In this document: positions 1-10,278 of the stretch, piece after piece
Layout of the letters: the number at the start of each line of letters is the position of its first letter
How positions within the stretch are numbered: the first letter of the stretch is position 1
Source of the DNA: Nitrospirota bacterium
GTDB taxonomy: Bacteria > Nitrospirota > Thermodesulfovibrionia > Thermodesulfovibrionales > JdFR-85
Assembly: GCA_013151495.1 (NCBI GenBank)
Contig: JAADIE010000062.1
Span: forward strand, 16,580-50,621
DNA: 34,042 bases
Direction: 5' to 3'
Translations under genes and position numbers: made by a program
Notes under the pieces: generated by a model
Seen by the model: the letters and a program-made list of their open reading frames with translations, nothing else
The model's database searches: none
What the model was told of the DNA's origin: nothing

Positions 1-87
1 AACCTTTCGGACATTGTGTATTTTCTGCTTCTAAACATACTGTTTTTACTGCTTGCCACTTATCAGCTTGAAAGGGGCAGAAAATGA
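1..87 (+). CDS. C-terminal fragment of an upstream membrane protein, likely ABC-2 type permease (truncated by window start)
   Basis: Frame 1 reads NLSDIVYFLLLNILFLLLATYQLERGRK* with a hydrophobic segment; TGA overlaps the next ATG (ATGA at 84-87); next gene is a GldG-type ABC auxiliary protein. Confidence 0.6.
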   Translation, partial: NLSDIVYFLLLNILFLLLATYQLERGRK

Positions 88-1595
88 AAAAGACAACCGA
101 AAGGATAATAAACATTGCCTCCATGGTTTTGATACTTGTGTTTGGTACCCTTTTAGCTGAAAGATATGGCCTCAGGCTTGACCTTACTGCTGAAAAACTT
201 TACACCCTCAGTCCTGCTACACAGAGATTGCTTGAGTCTCTGGATGAAAATATCAATGTAAAGGTCTTCTTTTCAAAGGATATGCCCTATCCCTACAACA
301 CTCAGCGCCGTTATATAATAGACACCCTTAAAGACTACTCCAGGCTTTCCGGAGGAAAGATACTGCTTGATATCGTAAATCCCAAGGACCAGCTCAGGTT
401 TGAGGAAGAAGCGCGCATTTACGGCATTCCACCGGTACAGATGAACGCCATTGAAAACAACCAGATCCAGATAAAAAGGGTATATATGGGAGTGGCCTTC
501 ATAAAGGGCGACAGGATAGAAACAATACCTGTAATTGCCGATGTAAGACAGCTTGAGTATCAGATAACATCAACCATAAAAAATCTACTGAGGGAAACCA
601 AAAAGACCATAGGCTTTCTTAAAGGAAACCAGGAAAAACCACTTCATGCACTGAAGGAGTATCTGAAGAAACAGTACGAGGTAAAGGATGTATCGCCCAG
701 GGCTGAGGATCTAAAAGACCTTGACCTTCTGGTAGTCGCGGGACCCAAAACAAAACTCAAGGATGAGGAACTCAGGGCAATAGATCAGTATGTTGTCAAG
801 GGAGGTAAGGCCCTGTTTCTCATAGACAGAGTGGATGCCAATCCCCAGTATGGCTTTGGCAGGGAAATAAAAACCGGCATTGAGGACCTGTTAAAGCACT
901 ACGGGGTAGAGATAAGGCCAGCACTGGTTTATGACCTGTCGGCAGGGATGATTAATGTCAGCGAAAGACGAGGTGGTTTTGTGTTTACGACTATTGTTCC
1001 ATATCCATTCTTTCCAAAGATTATCAATCTTAATCACGAAAGTATCATAACCCGTGACCTTGAGACCATCACCCTTGCCTTTGCCTCACCAATAGAGATT
1101 AACAAAAAAGATGCTCAGTTACAGGTTGAATGGCTTGCCAAGACAACAGACAGATCAGGCATCCTGGAAAAACCCTTCTACATTGCAATTGACAGAAAGT
1201 TCAACAGGGATGAGTTCTCAGGACCACCTTCAACGGTGGCTGTGCTGGTTCAGGGCAGGATTACCTCCATGTATGCAGATTCCAGGGAAAAGGATCTGGT
1301 AAAGGAGGGTGAAAGCAGATTCATAGTGGTCTCAGACAGTGACTTTGCCTCTGACGAGATGATTGATGCCCCTGGAAATGTCCAGTTTGTGGTTAATGCT
1401 ATTGACTGGCTTGCAGAGGACGACACCCTTATATCTATCAGATCAAAACAGGTACAGGCCCGACCAATAAAACAACTCTCACCTGGCACACAGAGGGTTT
1501 TAAAATACACCATCATTCTATTACCTGCATTTCTGTCGGTGGTTTTTGCTGCCCTTGTATGGGTATACAGAAAGTCAAGGAGGGCAAGGTTATGA
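84..1595 (+). CDS. GldG-like ABC-type uncharacterised transport system auxiliary protein
   Basis: 503 aa ORF with N-terminal TM, GldG/ABC_transp_aux-like body and C-terminal TM (YTIILLPAFLSVVFAALVWVYRKSRR). Confidence 0.85.
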   Translation: MKKTTERIINIASMVLILVFGTLLAERYGLRLDLTAEKLYTLSPATQRLLESLDENINVKVFFSKDMPYPYNTQRRYIIDTLKDYSRLSGGKILLDIVNPKDQLRFEEEARIYGIPPVQMNAIENNQIQIKRVYMGVAFIKGDRIETIPVIADVRQLEYQITSTIKNLLRETKKTIGFLKGNQEKPLHALKEYLKKQYEVKDVSPRAEDLKDLDLLVVAGPKTKLKDEELRAIDQYVVKGGKALFLIDRVDANPQYGFGREIKTGIEDLLKHYGVEIRPALVYDLSAGMINVSERRGGFVFTTIVPYPFFPKIINLNHESIITRDLETITLAFASPIEINKKDAQLQVEWLAKTTDRSGILEKPFYIAIDRKFNRDEFSGPPSTVAVLVQGRITSMYADSREKDLVKEGESRFIVVSDSDFASDEMIDAPGNVQFVVNAIDWLAEDDTLISIRSKQVQARPIKQLSPGTQRVLKYTIILLPAFLSVVFAALVWVYRKSRRARL

Positions 1596-2449
1596 AGAGA
1601 TACCTCCTGCCCGTAATAGCAGTGATACTAATGGTTTTGTACTTTCTTCCATATCTGAGTTGGAAAAACAAAAAGACTTTACATCTTATTAGCCTTAAAC
1701 CAGATGAGATAAACAGTATTGTGATAAAAAAGGAGGGCACCGAATACGAGTTCAGAAAAGAAAACACCCACTGGAAGATGCTAAAGCCTATAAAATGGAA
1801 GGCTGATGAAGAAAAGATAAAAAGGCTGCTTGAGGCCCTGAGGGAGACTATATTGGAAACCCCTGTCTCTGATAAGGATTACCAGAAATTCAATATTAAA
1901 GATGATGGTAATTTTATTCAGGTATCAAATGGTCAGACAACCCAGACGGTTTTTATAGGTAAAAGAGGCGCAAGATACTCCCTGATTTATGTAAAACCTG
2001 AAAAGGACAAGAGGGTATACCTCGTCAGGGCACGCTTTGCCGACAGATTGCCTGCGGGCGAGAACGACTTCAGAGACCGGAGCATATTCAAGACCGATCC
2101 AGCCAGGATTAAGGCAGTCTTCTGGAAGGAGGGGGACAAAACCTACTCTCTGGTACGCCGAGAAGATGGCTGGTATGGTGGCAAAACCAGAGGAAAGGAA
2201 AACACTAAAGTTGATAGCAAAAAGGTAAAGGAGTATATAGACAGGGTTTCAGACATCGAGGCTACCGGGTTTTTAAAGGACGATAAGCTGCCCGAAAATG
2301 CAAAAAAGATCGGCTTTATAATTATAACCGCTGACAGAGAAACTACAATCGAGCTTTACAAAAAAGAAAATGATTTCTTTTTGTTTAATTCAGGACAAGC
2401 TTTCCGAATTACCTCTTTTGTTAAAGACAGGCTTTTCAGGGAATTGTAA
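1592..2449 (+). CDS. DUF4340-like protein
   Basis: ORF from internal ATG at 1592 (ATGA overlap with upstream stop); N-terminal TM then DUF4340-style repeats (FRKENTHWKMLKPIKWKADEEKI); usual partner of GldG-like genes. Confidence 0.8.
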   Translation: MKRYLLPVIAVILMVLYFLPYLSWKNKKTLHLISLKPDEINSIVIKKEGTEYEFRKENTHWKMLKPIKWKADEEKIKRLLEALRETILETPVSDKDYQKFNIKDDGNFIQVSNGQTTQTVFIGKRGARYSLIYVKPEKDKRVYLVRARFADRLPAGENDFRDRSIFKTDPARIKAVFWKEGDKTYSLVRREDGWYGGKTRGKENTKVDSKKVKEYIDRVSDIEATGFLKDDKLPENAKKIGFIIITADRETTIELYKKENDFFLFNSGQAFRITSFVKDRLFREL

Positions 2450-2552
2450 CTTTTATTTTTTATTTTTTTATGATATACTATCAAACATAAAAAACCCATT
2501 TGAGGGGGTTAGTCTTGATAAAGAAAAAACTATATGATGGGAGGGACTATTA

Positions 2553-2843
2553 ATGCAGAAAGGGGTGGAGAGGCGGAAAAGTCCTCGTAACACATTTATT
2601 ACCACAATCGACTTTCTTATTGCTTCAGAAGCCTCTGGCAATGAAGAAAAGCAATTGCAGAGGGGAATTACCATTAATATCAGTAATTCCGGAATGTGTC
2701 TTTATGTATTTAATCCAGTGCAGGAAGGCGAAGAGATCCAGCTTTATTCAAACACCATTGATCCACCCTGCCGTTCTGCAAAGATCAAGTGGGTAAAAAG
2801 GGTAACTAAAGATGTATACAAAGTCGGGATAAATTGTAACTGA
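2553..2843 (+). CDS. PilZ domain protein
   Basis: 96 aa; ERRKSPR...TINISNSGMCLYV pattern typical of PilZ; GGGAGG RBS upstream. Confidence 0.8.
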   Translation: MQKGVERRKSPRNTFITTIDFLIASEASGNEEKQLQRGITINISNSGMCLYVFNPVQEGEEIQLYSNTIDPPCRSAKIKWVKRVTKDVYKVGINCN

Positions 2844-2877
2844 ACTTTTGTTATTTATCAAAAAAATTACAATGAAT

Positions 2878-2905
2878 AAAAAGGGGCTCTGATGAGCCCC
2901 TTTTT
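2878..2905. terminator. Bidirectional Rho-independent terminator
   Basis: Perfect 12 bp stem AAAAAGGGGCTC-TGAT-GAGCCCCTTTTT between convergent PilZ (+) and trpB2 (-) genes. Confidence 0.9.
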
Positions 2906-2908
2906 GTT

Positions 2909-4258
2909 TTATATCTGTGGAAGCCTGGAAAGGGCCTCTTTTATCTTTTCCTCTGGATATTCATAGTCAACCAGTTTACCTTCCAGATAATCAGCATAGG
3001 CCTGGAGATCAAGGTAGCCGTGGCCGCTTAGATTGAATAGAATGGTCTCCTCCTTACCCTCTTCCTTACATCTTAATGCCTCATCTATTGCTGCCTTAAC
3101 CGCATGGGAACTCTCCGGGGCTGGAATAATTCCCTCTGAGCGGGCAAATTGAAGGGCAGCCTCGAACACTGCTGTTTGTGGATAGGCCTTTGCCTCTATA
3201 AGGCCATCATGATATAGTTGACATACCAGTGGGGCATCTGCATGATACCTGAGTCCGCCAGCATGAATCCCCGGTGGTACAAAATCGTGCCCCAGGGTGT
3301 ACATCATAAGAAGCGGCGTCAAACCTGCTGTATCTCCAAAGTCATACCTGAACTCTCCTTTAGTAAGGGTTGGGCATGAGGCTGGCTCAACTGCTATTAC
3401 CCTTAACTGTTTGCCATTAATCTTGTCCTGCAGGAACGGAAAGCTCAGACCTGCCAGATTGCTGCCACCACCGCAACAACCCACTATTACATCAGGATAA
3501 TCCCCTATCAACTCCATCTGTTTTTTGGCCTCGAGTCCGATAACGGTCTGGTGTAAAAGCACATGGTTCAGCACCGAACCAAGGGCATAGTTGGTATCAG
3601 AATGGGTTGCAGCATCCTCTACTGCCTCTGATATGGCAATTCCCAGACTCCCCGGGTTATCAGGGTCGGCCTCAAGGATCTTTCTTCCAGCCTCGGTTTT
3701 GTCTGTGGGGCTTGCAAAGACCTCTGCGCCCCAGGTCTCCATGGCAATTCTTCTGTAGGGTTTCTGATTGTAACTTACCTTGACCATATAAACTGTAACA
3801 TCTATACCAAAGAGGCTTCCAGCAAGGGCCATGGCAGAGCCCCATTGACCAGCTCCAGTTTCAGTGGCAATACGCTTTACACCGGCCTGTTTGTTATAGT
3901 AGGCCTGAGGCACCGATGTGTTTGGCTTGTGACTTCCTGCCGGGCTAACCCCTTCGTATTTATAGTAGATCTTTGCAGGAGTGCCAAGGGCCTCCTCAAG
4001 CCTGTGTGCCCTGTACATGGGAGAAGGTCTCCACAGGGTATAGATCTTCAGTACATCTTCTGGAATATCGATCCATCTCTGGTCAGAGACCTCCTGCTCT
4101 ATAAGAGCCATAGGAAATATGGGTGAAAGATCATCTGGACCCACGGGTTGTTTGGTGGCCGGATGAAGTGGAGGTGCCGGTTTGTTCGGCATATCAGCCA
4201 TAATGTTGTACCACTGTTTGGGAATCTCGCTGTCAGGCAATATTATCTTTGTTTGCAT
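2909..4258 (-). CDS. trpB2: TrpB2-type tryptophan synthase beta-like PLP-dependent enzyme
   Basis: 449 aa with [37 protein letters not shown] and C-terminal NLSGHG; N-terminal extension typical of TrpB2. Confidence 0.93.
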   Translation of the reverse strand: MQTKIILPDSEIPKQWYNIMADMPNKPAPPLHPATKQPVGPDDLSPIFPMALIEQEVSDQRWIDIPEDVLKIYTLWRPSPMYRAHRLEEALGTPAKIYYKYEGVSPAGSHKPNTSVPQAYYNKQAGVKRIATETGAGQWGSAMALAGSLFGIDVTVYMVKVSYNQKPYRRIAMETWGAEVFASPTDKTEAGRKILEADPDNPGSLGIAISEAVEDAATHSDTNYALGSVLNHVLLHQTVIGLEAKKQMELIGDYPDVIVGCCGGGSNLAGLSFPFLQDKINGKQLRVIAVEPASCPTLTKGEFRYDFGDTAGLTPLLMMYTLGHDFVPPGIHAGGLRYHADAPLVCQLYHDGLIEAKAYPQTAVFEAALQFARSEGIIPAPESSHAVKAAIDEALRCKEEGKEETILFNLSGHGYLDLQAYADYLEGKLVDYEYPEEKIKEALSRLPQI

Positions 4259-4338
4259 ACCTCGCCTCCTTCTAAAAAAATTGGTTCATTAATCATAGCA
4301 TTGTGGTTTTTTATTGTTCAACACATGGGCAAACCAAT

Positions 4339-4344
4339 TATAAT
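4339..4344 (+). promoter_or_regulatory. Putative sigma-70 -10 box (TATAAT) 7 nt before the ATG of ttuB-ttuA
   Basis: Exact TATAAT; no Shine-Dalgarno before 4352; -35 only weak. Confidence 0.5.
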
Positions 4345-4351
4345 AGATTGT

Positions 4352-5467
4352 ATGATTAGAGTTGTTGAGAGAAACGGTAAAGAACACCTTATAGAAGGGC
4401 CAAAAGAGGTAAGGGCAATCCTCAGAAAGCTAAATATTCTGGAAAATACCGTGCTTGTCGTAAAAGGGGATGAGCTGCTTACCCCTGACAGAATGGTAGA
4501 AGACGGGGCAACCATCGAGCTTATCCCTGTAATCAGCGGTGGAATGAAATGCAGGGTTTGTGGCCAAACAGCGGTTATTGCCATACCAAGACATAATGCT
4601 GCCTTCTGTAAAGATCACTTTCTTGAGTTTTTCAAGAATCAGGTCACGCGGGCTATCAAGGAACATGGTATGTTCAGAAAAAAAGACCGCATACTGGTAT
4701 GTGTATCAGGTGGAAAGGACAGCCTTGTACTATGGTATGTTCTGACCGAGCTTGGATACAACACCACCGGATTGTACATCAACCTTGGAATAAATGACTA
4801 CTCAACCACTTCAAAGCAAAAGGCCCTCAAGGCCTCAGAGGCCCTGAAAAGAGAGCTCATTATAAAAGAGTTCCACCTCGAGTATGGTTCAATAAAGGCA
4901 GTTGCGCGCCGTGGTGGCAGGTCCGACTGCTCTGCCTGCGGCACGGTTAAAAGACACTACTTCAATAAGGTAGCCATTGATGAGGGCTTTGATGTGGTGG
5001 CAACCGGGCATAATCTTGACGATGAGGCAGCAAGACTGCTTGGTAATCTTCTGAGGTGGCAGTGGGAGTACCTTGGCAGGGTTACACCTGTGCTGGAAGA
5101 GGCCAGGGGACTTAAAAAGAAGGTTAAGCCCCTTTGCAGGCTCACCGAACATGAGATAGCCACATATGCCTTCCTCAAGGGAATAGATTATATTGTAGAG
5201 GAATGCCCAATGAGCCGCCATTCAACATCGCTACTTTATAAAGAGGCCCTCAACCGGATTGAACTTCAAAGCCCTGGCACCAAGCACTACTTCTATCAGG
5301 AGTATCTACGCACTGGCAGAAAGGTATTTCAGGACCGATTGGGAACACCGGTAGGTGTATGCTCAAGCTGTGGAATGCCAACCACTGAAAGGGAATGCTC
5401 CTTTTGTAGACTTATCAGCAGATATCTTGATTCAGTAAAACGACCTGCAGCTACTGGTTCTCAGTAA
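4352..5467 (+). CDS. Fused TtuB-like (MoaD/ThiS beta-grasp) sulfur carrier + TtuA/TIGR00269-type tRNA 2-thiolation enzyme
   Basis: N-terminal ~64 aa small beta-grasp-like domain ending VISGG, then MKCRVCG..., PP-loop [18 protein letters not shown], and C-terminal zinc motif [16 protein letters not shown]; start chosen at ATG 4352 (4325 also possible; the 4148 start overlaps trpB2 on the opposite strand). Confidence 0.88.
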   Translation: MIRVVERNGKEHLIEGPKEVRAILRKLNILENTVLVVKGDELLTPDRMVEDGATIELIPVISGGMKCRVCGQTAVIAIPRHNAAFCKDHFLEFFKNQVTRAIKEHGMFRKKDRILVCVSGGKDSLVLWYVLTELGYNTTGLYINLGINDYSTTSKQKALKASEALKRELIIKEFHLEYGSIKAVARRGGRSDCSACGTVKRHYFNKVAIDEGFDVVATGHNLDDEAARLLGNLLRWQWEYLGRVTPVLEEARGLKKKVKPLCRLTEHEIATYAFLKGIDYIVEECPMSRHSTSLLYKEALNRIELQSPGTKHYFYQEYLRTGRKVFQDRLGTPVGVCSSCGMPTTERECSFCRLISRYLDSVKRPAATGSQ

Positions 5468-6539
5468 AAATCCTGTCAAAATCCTTATGGATCTTTTTGA
5501 AAACATCTAATATCTGGGGATCAAAATGAGTTGGACTCGTTCGTCCATCACCATTGAAAATTATATCAATGGTTTTTTCATGTGAGTATGGCTGTTTGTA
5601 TGGTCGTGAAGACCTCAGGGCATCATACTGGTCCACAAGCATAACGATCCGTCCCTCAAGTGGGATCTCTTCTCCCTTGAGCCCTCTGGGGTATCCTGTA
5701 CCATCCCACTTTTCATGATGAGTAAGAGCTATTGAGGCACCCATCTGTATTACTGGATATATGGAGCCCTGTAAAATCTCGTACCCGATGGTAGTATGTT
5801 TTTTTACGATCTCAAACTCCTCAGGTGTTAACCGCTCAGATTTCAATAAAATACCATCGGGTATACCAATCTTTCCTATATCATGCATTGGGCTTGCCTG
5901 CTGAATGTCTTCAATGAATTCCTCATTAAGTCCCAGTTCTTCTGCAAGACGTTTACAATAAATACTTATTCTGTGAATGTGACTGGCCGTATCTTCATCC
6001 CGGTATTCAGATGCAATAGTAAGTCTCTGTATTATCTCCTTACTGGCACCTTTTACCTTCTGGAGGGCAAGCTGAAGATCCTTTGTTCTTTCAAAAACCA
6101 TCTCCTCAAGCCGCTGATTATACTGTCTGTTTAGTAATACCAGATCGTAGTAATTAATGGCCTTGGTAACCGAGTAAAGTATATATTCTATTTTGAAAGG
6201 TTTTATTATAAAATCATGGGCACCATGTTTGATAGCATTTATTGTCATGTCCATATCAGGATAGGCAGTAAGTAGAATTACCGGGATATCTGGATTCTTT
6301 AATCTCAATCGTCTCAGAAGGGTAAGGCCATCTATCTTTGGCATTATAATATCACTAATAACCAGATGAAATTCATCCTTCGAGAAAATTTCAAGGGCCT
6401 CTTCAGGGTCACCTGTATCAACAACCCCGTAACCAGACTCTTCAAGGGCTGTTACTATAACCTCACGCACTACCGGATCATCGTCAATTACCAGTATACG
6501 GTGTTGTTGCTCCTTGTCCACGATAGTTACATTATACAC
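5451..6539 (-). CDS. Response regulator receiver + HD-GYP domain protein (putative c-di-GMP phosphodiesterase, RpfG-like)
   Basis: REC domain ([31 protein letters not shown]) and HD-GYP motifs ([34 protein letters not shown]). Confidence 0.95.
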   Translation of the reverse strand: MYNVTIVDKEQQHRILVIDDDPVVREVIVTALEESGYGVVDTGDPEEALEIFSKDEFHLVISDIIMPKIDGLTLLRRLRLKNPDIPVILLTAYPDMDMTINAIKHGAHDFIIKPFKIEYILYSVTKAINYYDLVLLNRQYNQRLEEMVFERTKDLQLALQKVKGASKEIIQRLTIASEYRDEDTASHIHRISIYCKRLAEELGLNEEFIEDIQQASPMHDIGKIGIPDGILLKSERLTPEEFEIVKKHTTIGYEILQGSIYPVIQMGASIALTHHEKWDGTGYPRGLKGEEIPLEGRIVMLVDQYDALRSSRPYKQPYSHEKTIDIIFNGDGRTSPTHFDPQILDVFKKIHKDFDRIFTENQ

Positions 6540-6629
6540 CTAACCAGTCTTAAATACCAAGAAGCTTTAAAGCTAAACGGCTAAGATTCAACATGCTCTA
6601 TTATGCTATCATAATAAACTGATTGGTAT

Positions 6630-7595
6630 ATGGAAGAATTAATTAAAACAGCTAAAAGAGTCCTGAATATCGAGGCCGAGGCAATTAAAACACTTATAGA
6701 GCGTCTTGACGATAGCTTCTTAAAGGCTGTTGATGTAATCTTTAAAAGCACCGGCCGTACAATTGTAACCGGCATGGGAAAATCCGGTATAGTGGGCAAA
6801 AAGATTGCAGCCACTCTTTCGTCAACCGGCACACCTGCTGTGTTTTTACACCCCGCAGAGGCAGCACATGGAGACCTTGGCATGGTAACAAGCAATGATG
6901 TACTACTGGCCATCTCAAACAGTGGTGAGACTGAAGAGGTTATAAAACTGATACCTTTTATAAAAAGGTTTAATGTTTCTCTTATTTCCATGACCCGTCC
7001 TGGCTCAACCCTTGCACAGGCATCTGATGTGGTGCTTGATGTATCTGTTAAGGAGGAGGCCTGCCCACTGGGCATTGTGCCAACGGCCTCGACCACTGCC
7101 TCACTGGCAATGGGTGATGCCCTTGCTGTTGCGCTTTTAGAGAAAAGGGGCTTCAGAGAAGAGGACTTTGCCTTATATCATCCAAATGGATCGCTTGGGA
7201 AAAAGCTGCTTGTGAAGGTTGAGGACCTTATGCATACAGGACACGATGTGCCCATGGTTATGCTTCATACTGTAATGACCGATGCCACTGTTGAGATGTC
7301 TTCAAAGCGTCTTGGAATGACGGTTGTTTGTGATACCAAAGGTAAAATAGCCGGTATTATCACAGATGGTGATCTCCGTAGAGGCATTCAGCGCTGGGGT
7401 GCACGGTTTTTTACCATGAAGGCCGAGGATGTTATGACAAAAAATCCTAAAACCATTGAAAAGGATGTACTTGCTGTGAAGGCCCTCGCGGTAATGGAAC
7501 AGCACTCCATAACATCCCTTATAGTGCCTGATGGTGATAATAGGCCTATAGGGGTTATTCATTTACATGATATACTAAAAAGCGGAATAGTATGA
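6630..7595 (+). CDS. kdsD: D-arabinose 5-phosphate isomerase (SIS + 2 CBS domains)
   Basis: [62 protein letters not shown]-terminal CBS pair. Confidence 0.95.
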   Translation: MEELIKTAKRVLNIEAEAIKTLIERLDDSFLKAVDVIFKSTGRTIVTGMGKSGIVGKKIAATLSSTGTPAVFLHPAEAAHGDLGMVTSNDVLLAISNSGETEEVIKLIPFIKRFNVSLISMTRPGSTLAQASDVVLDVSVKEEACPLGIVPTASTTASLAMGDALAVALLEKRGFREEDFALYHPNGSLGKKLLVKVEDLMHTGHDVPMVMLHTVMTDATVEMSSKRLGMTVVCDTKGKIAGIITDGDLRRGIQRWGARFFTMKAEDVMTKNPKTIEKDVLAVKALAVMEQHSITSLIVPDGDNRPIGVIHLHDILKSGIV

Positions 7596-8788
7596 AAGGC
7601 TCTAAAAACAAAAGAGGATACTTTGGTCTTTACGGTGGAAGATTTGTGCCCGAGACCCTGATTCCTGCCCTTGAAGAACTACAGCAGGCATTCAGGAGAC
7701 TCTGGCGCGACAGGGCTTTCAGGGCTGAATTTGACTCGCTTCTCAGGGACTATGTTGGCCGTCCAACACCTCTTTATTATGCCAGTCGGTTAACAGAGCA
7801 TCTTGGTGGTGCCAAGATCTATCTGAAGCGTGAGGATCTCACCCATACGGGTGCTCATAAGATAAACAATGCCCTGGGACAGGCCCTTTTAGCAAAGGCC
7901 ATGGGGAAAAAACGTCTTATCGCTGAAACCGGAGCTGGACAACACGGTGTAGCCACTGCTACAGGAGCAGCCCTTGTAGGGCTTGAATGTGAGATATACA
8001 TGGGCTCTGAAGATGTCAGGAGACAGGCCCTTAATGTCTTCAGGATGCAGCTACTTGGTGCCAGGGTTATTGAGGTAAATATCGGATCGAAAACCCTGAA
8101 AGATGCAATTAACGAGGCCCTGCGAGACTGGACCACCAATGTCCGAACCACCCATTATGTGCTGGGCACTGTGTTTGGGCCCCATCCTTATCCAACAATG
8201 GTCAGAGAATTTCAGTCTGTGATAGGCAAAGAGGCAAAACGGCAGATCCTTAAAGCTGAAGGCCGTTTGCCAGACTATCTTATTGCCTGTGTTGGCGGAG
8301 GTAGTAATGCAATGGGGCTTTTTCATGCCTTTCTGAAAGAGGATGTCCAGATGATTGGGGTTGAGGCAGGCGGACTTGGAATACGCTCAGGTAAGCATGC
8401 TGCCAGGTTTGCAGGTGGCTCTGTAGGAGTCTTTCAGGGCTGTAGAAGCTACCTGCTTCAGGACAAAGATGGTAATGTTCTTGGAACCCATTCTGTATCT
8501 GCCGGGCTTGACTATGCCTCTGTTGGCCCTGAACATGCCTTCCTACATGATAAAGGCAGGGTGAAATATACTTATGCCACCGACCGTGAGGCCCTGCGGG
8601 CCTTTGAGATATTGTCGAAGACAGAGGGAATAATTCCTGCCCTTGAATCAGCCCATGCCGTGGCTGAGGCAATAAAACTTGCTCCTAAGCTACCAAAAGA
8701 TAAAATCATAATCGTAAATCTTTCGGGCAGAGGCGACAAGGATGTTCCACAAGTTGCCAGACTTAAGGGTATTAAAGTAGTTCTTTAG
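7592..8788 (+). CDS. trpB: Tryptophan synthase beta chain (TrpB1)
   Basis: [67 protein letters not shown]; start overlaps kdsD stop. Confidence 0.97.
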   Translation: MKGSKNKRGYFGLYGGRFVPETLIPALEELQQAFRRLWRDRAFRAEFDSLLRDYVGRPTPLYYASRLTEHLGGAKIYLKREDLTHTGAHKINNALGQALLAKAMGKKRLIAETGAGQHGVATATGAALVGLECEIYMGSEDVRRQALNVFRMQLLGARVIEVNIGSKTLKDAINEALRDWTTNVRTTHYVLGTVFGPHPYPTMVREFQSVIGKEAKRQILKAEGRLPDYLIACVGGGSNAMGLFHAFLKEDVQMIGVEAGGLGIRSGKHAARFAGGSVGVFQGCRSYLLQDKDGNVLGTHSVSAGLDYASVGPEHAFLHDKGRVKYTYATDREALRAFEILSKTEGIIPALESAHAVAEAIKLAPKLPKDKIIIVNLSGRGDKDVPQVARLKGIKVVL

Positions 8789-8819
8789 AAGCCTTCCATT
8801 ATTGACTGTCGTATATTTA

Positions 8820-8848
8820 TTGACAATTTCAGTCCTTTGAGTTAAAGT
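8820..8848 (+). promoter_or_regulatory. Sigma-70 promoter for the ClC gene
   Basis: TTGACA (8820-8825), 17 nt spacer, TAAAGT (8843-8848); ATG at 8869. Confidence 0.6.
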
Positions 8849-8868
8849 GATGTTGAGGTATTCTGTAT

Positions 8869-10278
8869 ATGGACTCTGAACAGAAAAAGCATATCAGTAG
8901 CGAGTTTATAGAAAGCTTAATCCTCTTTTTAAGTGTAATAAAATGGTTCTTTATCGCATCCCTGGTTGGTATTATTGTAGGATTTTCTACAGCCGTATTT
9001 CTCAAATCCCTTGAAATAAGCACGGCCTATACATCGAATTTTCCCTACTATTTTTTAGTGCTTCCTCTGGGACTTTTCCTTAGTAGCTTTATTACAAAGT
9101 ACTTTGCCCGTGACGCCGAGGGCCATGGCACTGAAAAGGTTATAGAAGCTATTCATAAAAAGTCAGGAAAGATAAGTCTTCCCGTGGTACCTGTTAAGTT
9201 CCTGGCAACAGTTATAACGGTAGCAGCTGGTGGCTCAGTAGGCAAGGAAGGGCCGGCTGCTCAGATAGGTGGTGGGCTTGCATCAAAGCTTGCCGATCTA
9301 TTCAGGTTCGAGGCTGAGGATCGGAAGAGACTGGTCATTTGTGGTATCAGTGCTGGTTTTTCTGCAGTCTTTGGTACCCCTATTGCGGGTGCAATATTTG
9401 GTGTAGAGGTCCTGTTTATTGGCAATCTCTTTTATGATGCCCTTTTCCCCTCATTTGTTGCCGGCATGATCGCCTATCATGTTACCACCATGCTGGGTAT
9501 TGAGTATTTTCATCAGCCCCTTGATTTTGCACCTGTATTCAGTGGGCCCTTTATACTTGAGGTGCTCACCATAGGGATATTGCTTGGTCTTGTATCCTTT
9601 GTCTTTATAGAGATGCTTGAGTTTATCGACAGAAAAAGTAAAGCCATACCCTGGTGGAAACCTTTAAAGGGACTCTTTGGTGGTGCCCTGCTGGTGGTCC
9701 TTACTTTTCTGTTTTCTGAAAAATACCTTGGCCTTGGACTTGATACAATTAAAGCAACCCTCCAGGGAGAGATGGTACCCTGGTATATGTTTTTTATCAA
9801 GATGCTTTTTACAGCTATCACCCTTGGCTTTGGTGGAAGTGGTGGAATTGTAACACCCATATTTTTTATAGGTGCCACTGCTGGTAGCTGTTTTGCTACC
9901 CTGCTGGGGCTTGACCGAACCACCTTTGCAGCTATCGGTCTTGTTGGGCTTTTATCCGGAGCTGCCAATACACCTATAGCGGCAAGTATTATGGCAGTGG
10001 AGCTTTTTGGCTCAGAAATCGCCCCCTACGCAGCCATGGTCTGCATAATCAGCTACCTGATAACAGGCCATCGAAGTGTCTATCCAAGTCAGATAATAGC
10101 TCGTACAAAATCACCAACCATTTATATCGAACCTGGTAGAGTGATCGAGGAAATAGAGGGCATTGAGATCAGGCCTCGAAAGAAAACCATATACGCACTC
10201 TTACTCAAATTAGTAAAATATATAAATAGGCTTACAAACAGACTTATCAAGAAGCTACAGGAGAAACTTTCCCGTTGA
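8869..10278 (+). CDS. ClC-family chloride channel/transporter
   Basis: GGSVGKEGPAAQIGG, GFSAVFGTPIAGAIFGVEVL, GFGGSGGIVTPIFFIGA motifs. Confidence 0.95.
   Translation: MDSEQKKHISSEFIESLILFLSVIKWFFIASLVGIIVGFSTAVFLKSLEISTAYTSNFPYYFLVLPLGLFLSSFITKYFARDAEGHGTEKVIEAIHKKSGKISLPVVPVKFLATVITVAAGGSVGKEGPAAQIGGGLASKLADLFRFEAEDRKRLVICGISAGFSAVFGTPIAGAIFGVEVLFIGNLFYDALFPSFVAGMIAYHVTTMLGIEYFHQPLDFAPVFSGPFILEVLTIGILLGLVSFVFIEMLEFIDRKSKAIPWWKPLKGLFGGALLVVLTFLFSEKYLGLGLDTIKATLQGEMVPWYMFFIKMLFTAITLGFGGSGGIVTPIFFIGATAGSCFATLLGLDRTTFAAIGLVGLLSGAANTPIAASIMAVELFGSEIAPYAAMVCIISYLITGHRSVYPSQIIARTKSPTIYIEPGRVIEEIEGIEIRPRKKTIYALLLKLVKYINRLTNRLIKKLQEKLSR

Noticed and set aside
2480-2552. Possible c-di-GMP riboswitch upstream of the PilZ gene
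   Set aside because: Only a weak AACCC/GGGTT pairing; no GEMM-type conserved motifs seen
6563-6574. 12 bp palindrome AGCTTTAAAGCT in the HD-GYP/kdsD intergenic region
   Set aside because: Short and low-complexity; no clear promoter relationship, so not reported as an operator
6581-7096. 171 aa minus-strand ORF inside kdsD
   Set aside because: Antisense to a strongly supported gene, low-complexity Ser/Thr/Val composition
8280-8672. 130 aa minus-strand ORF inside trpB
   Set aside because: His/Gln-rich shadow translation antisense to trpB
9513-9968. 151 aa minus-strand ORF inside the ClC gene
   Set aside because: Antisense shadow ORF with low-complexity Ser/Pro/Lys composition
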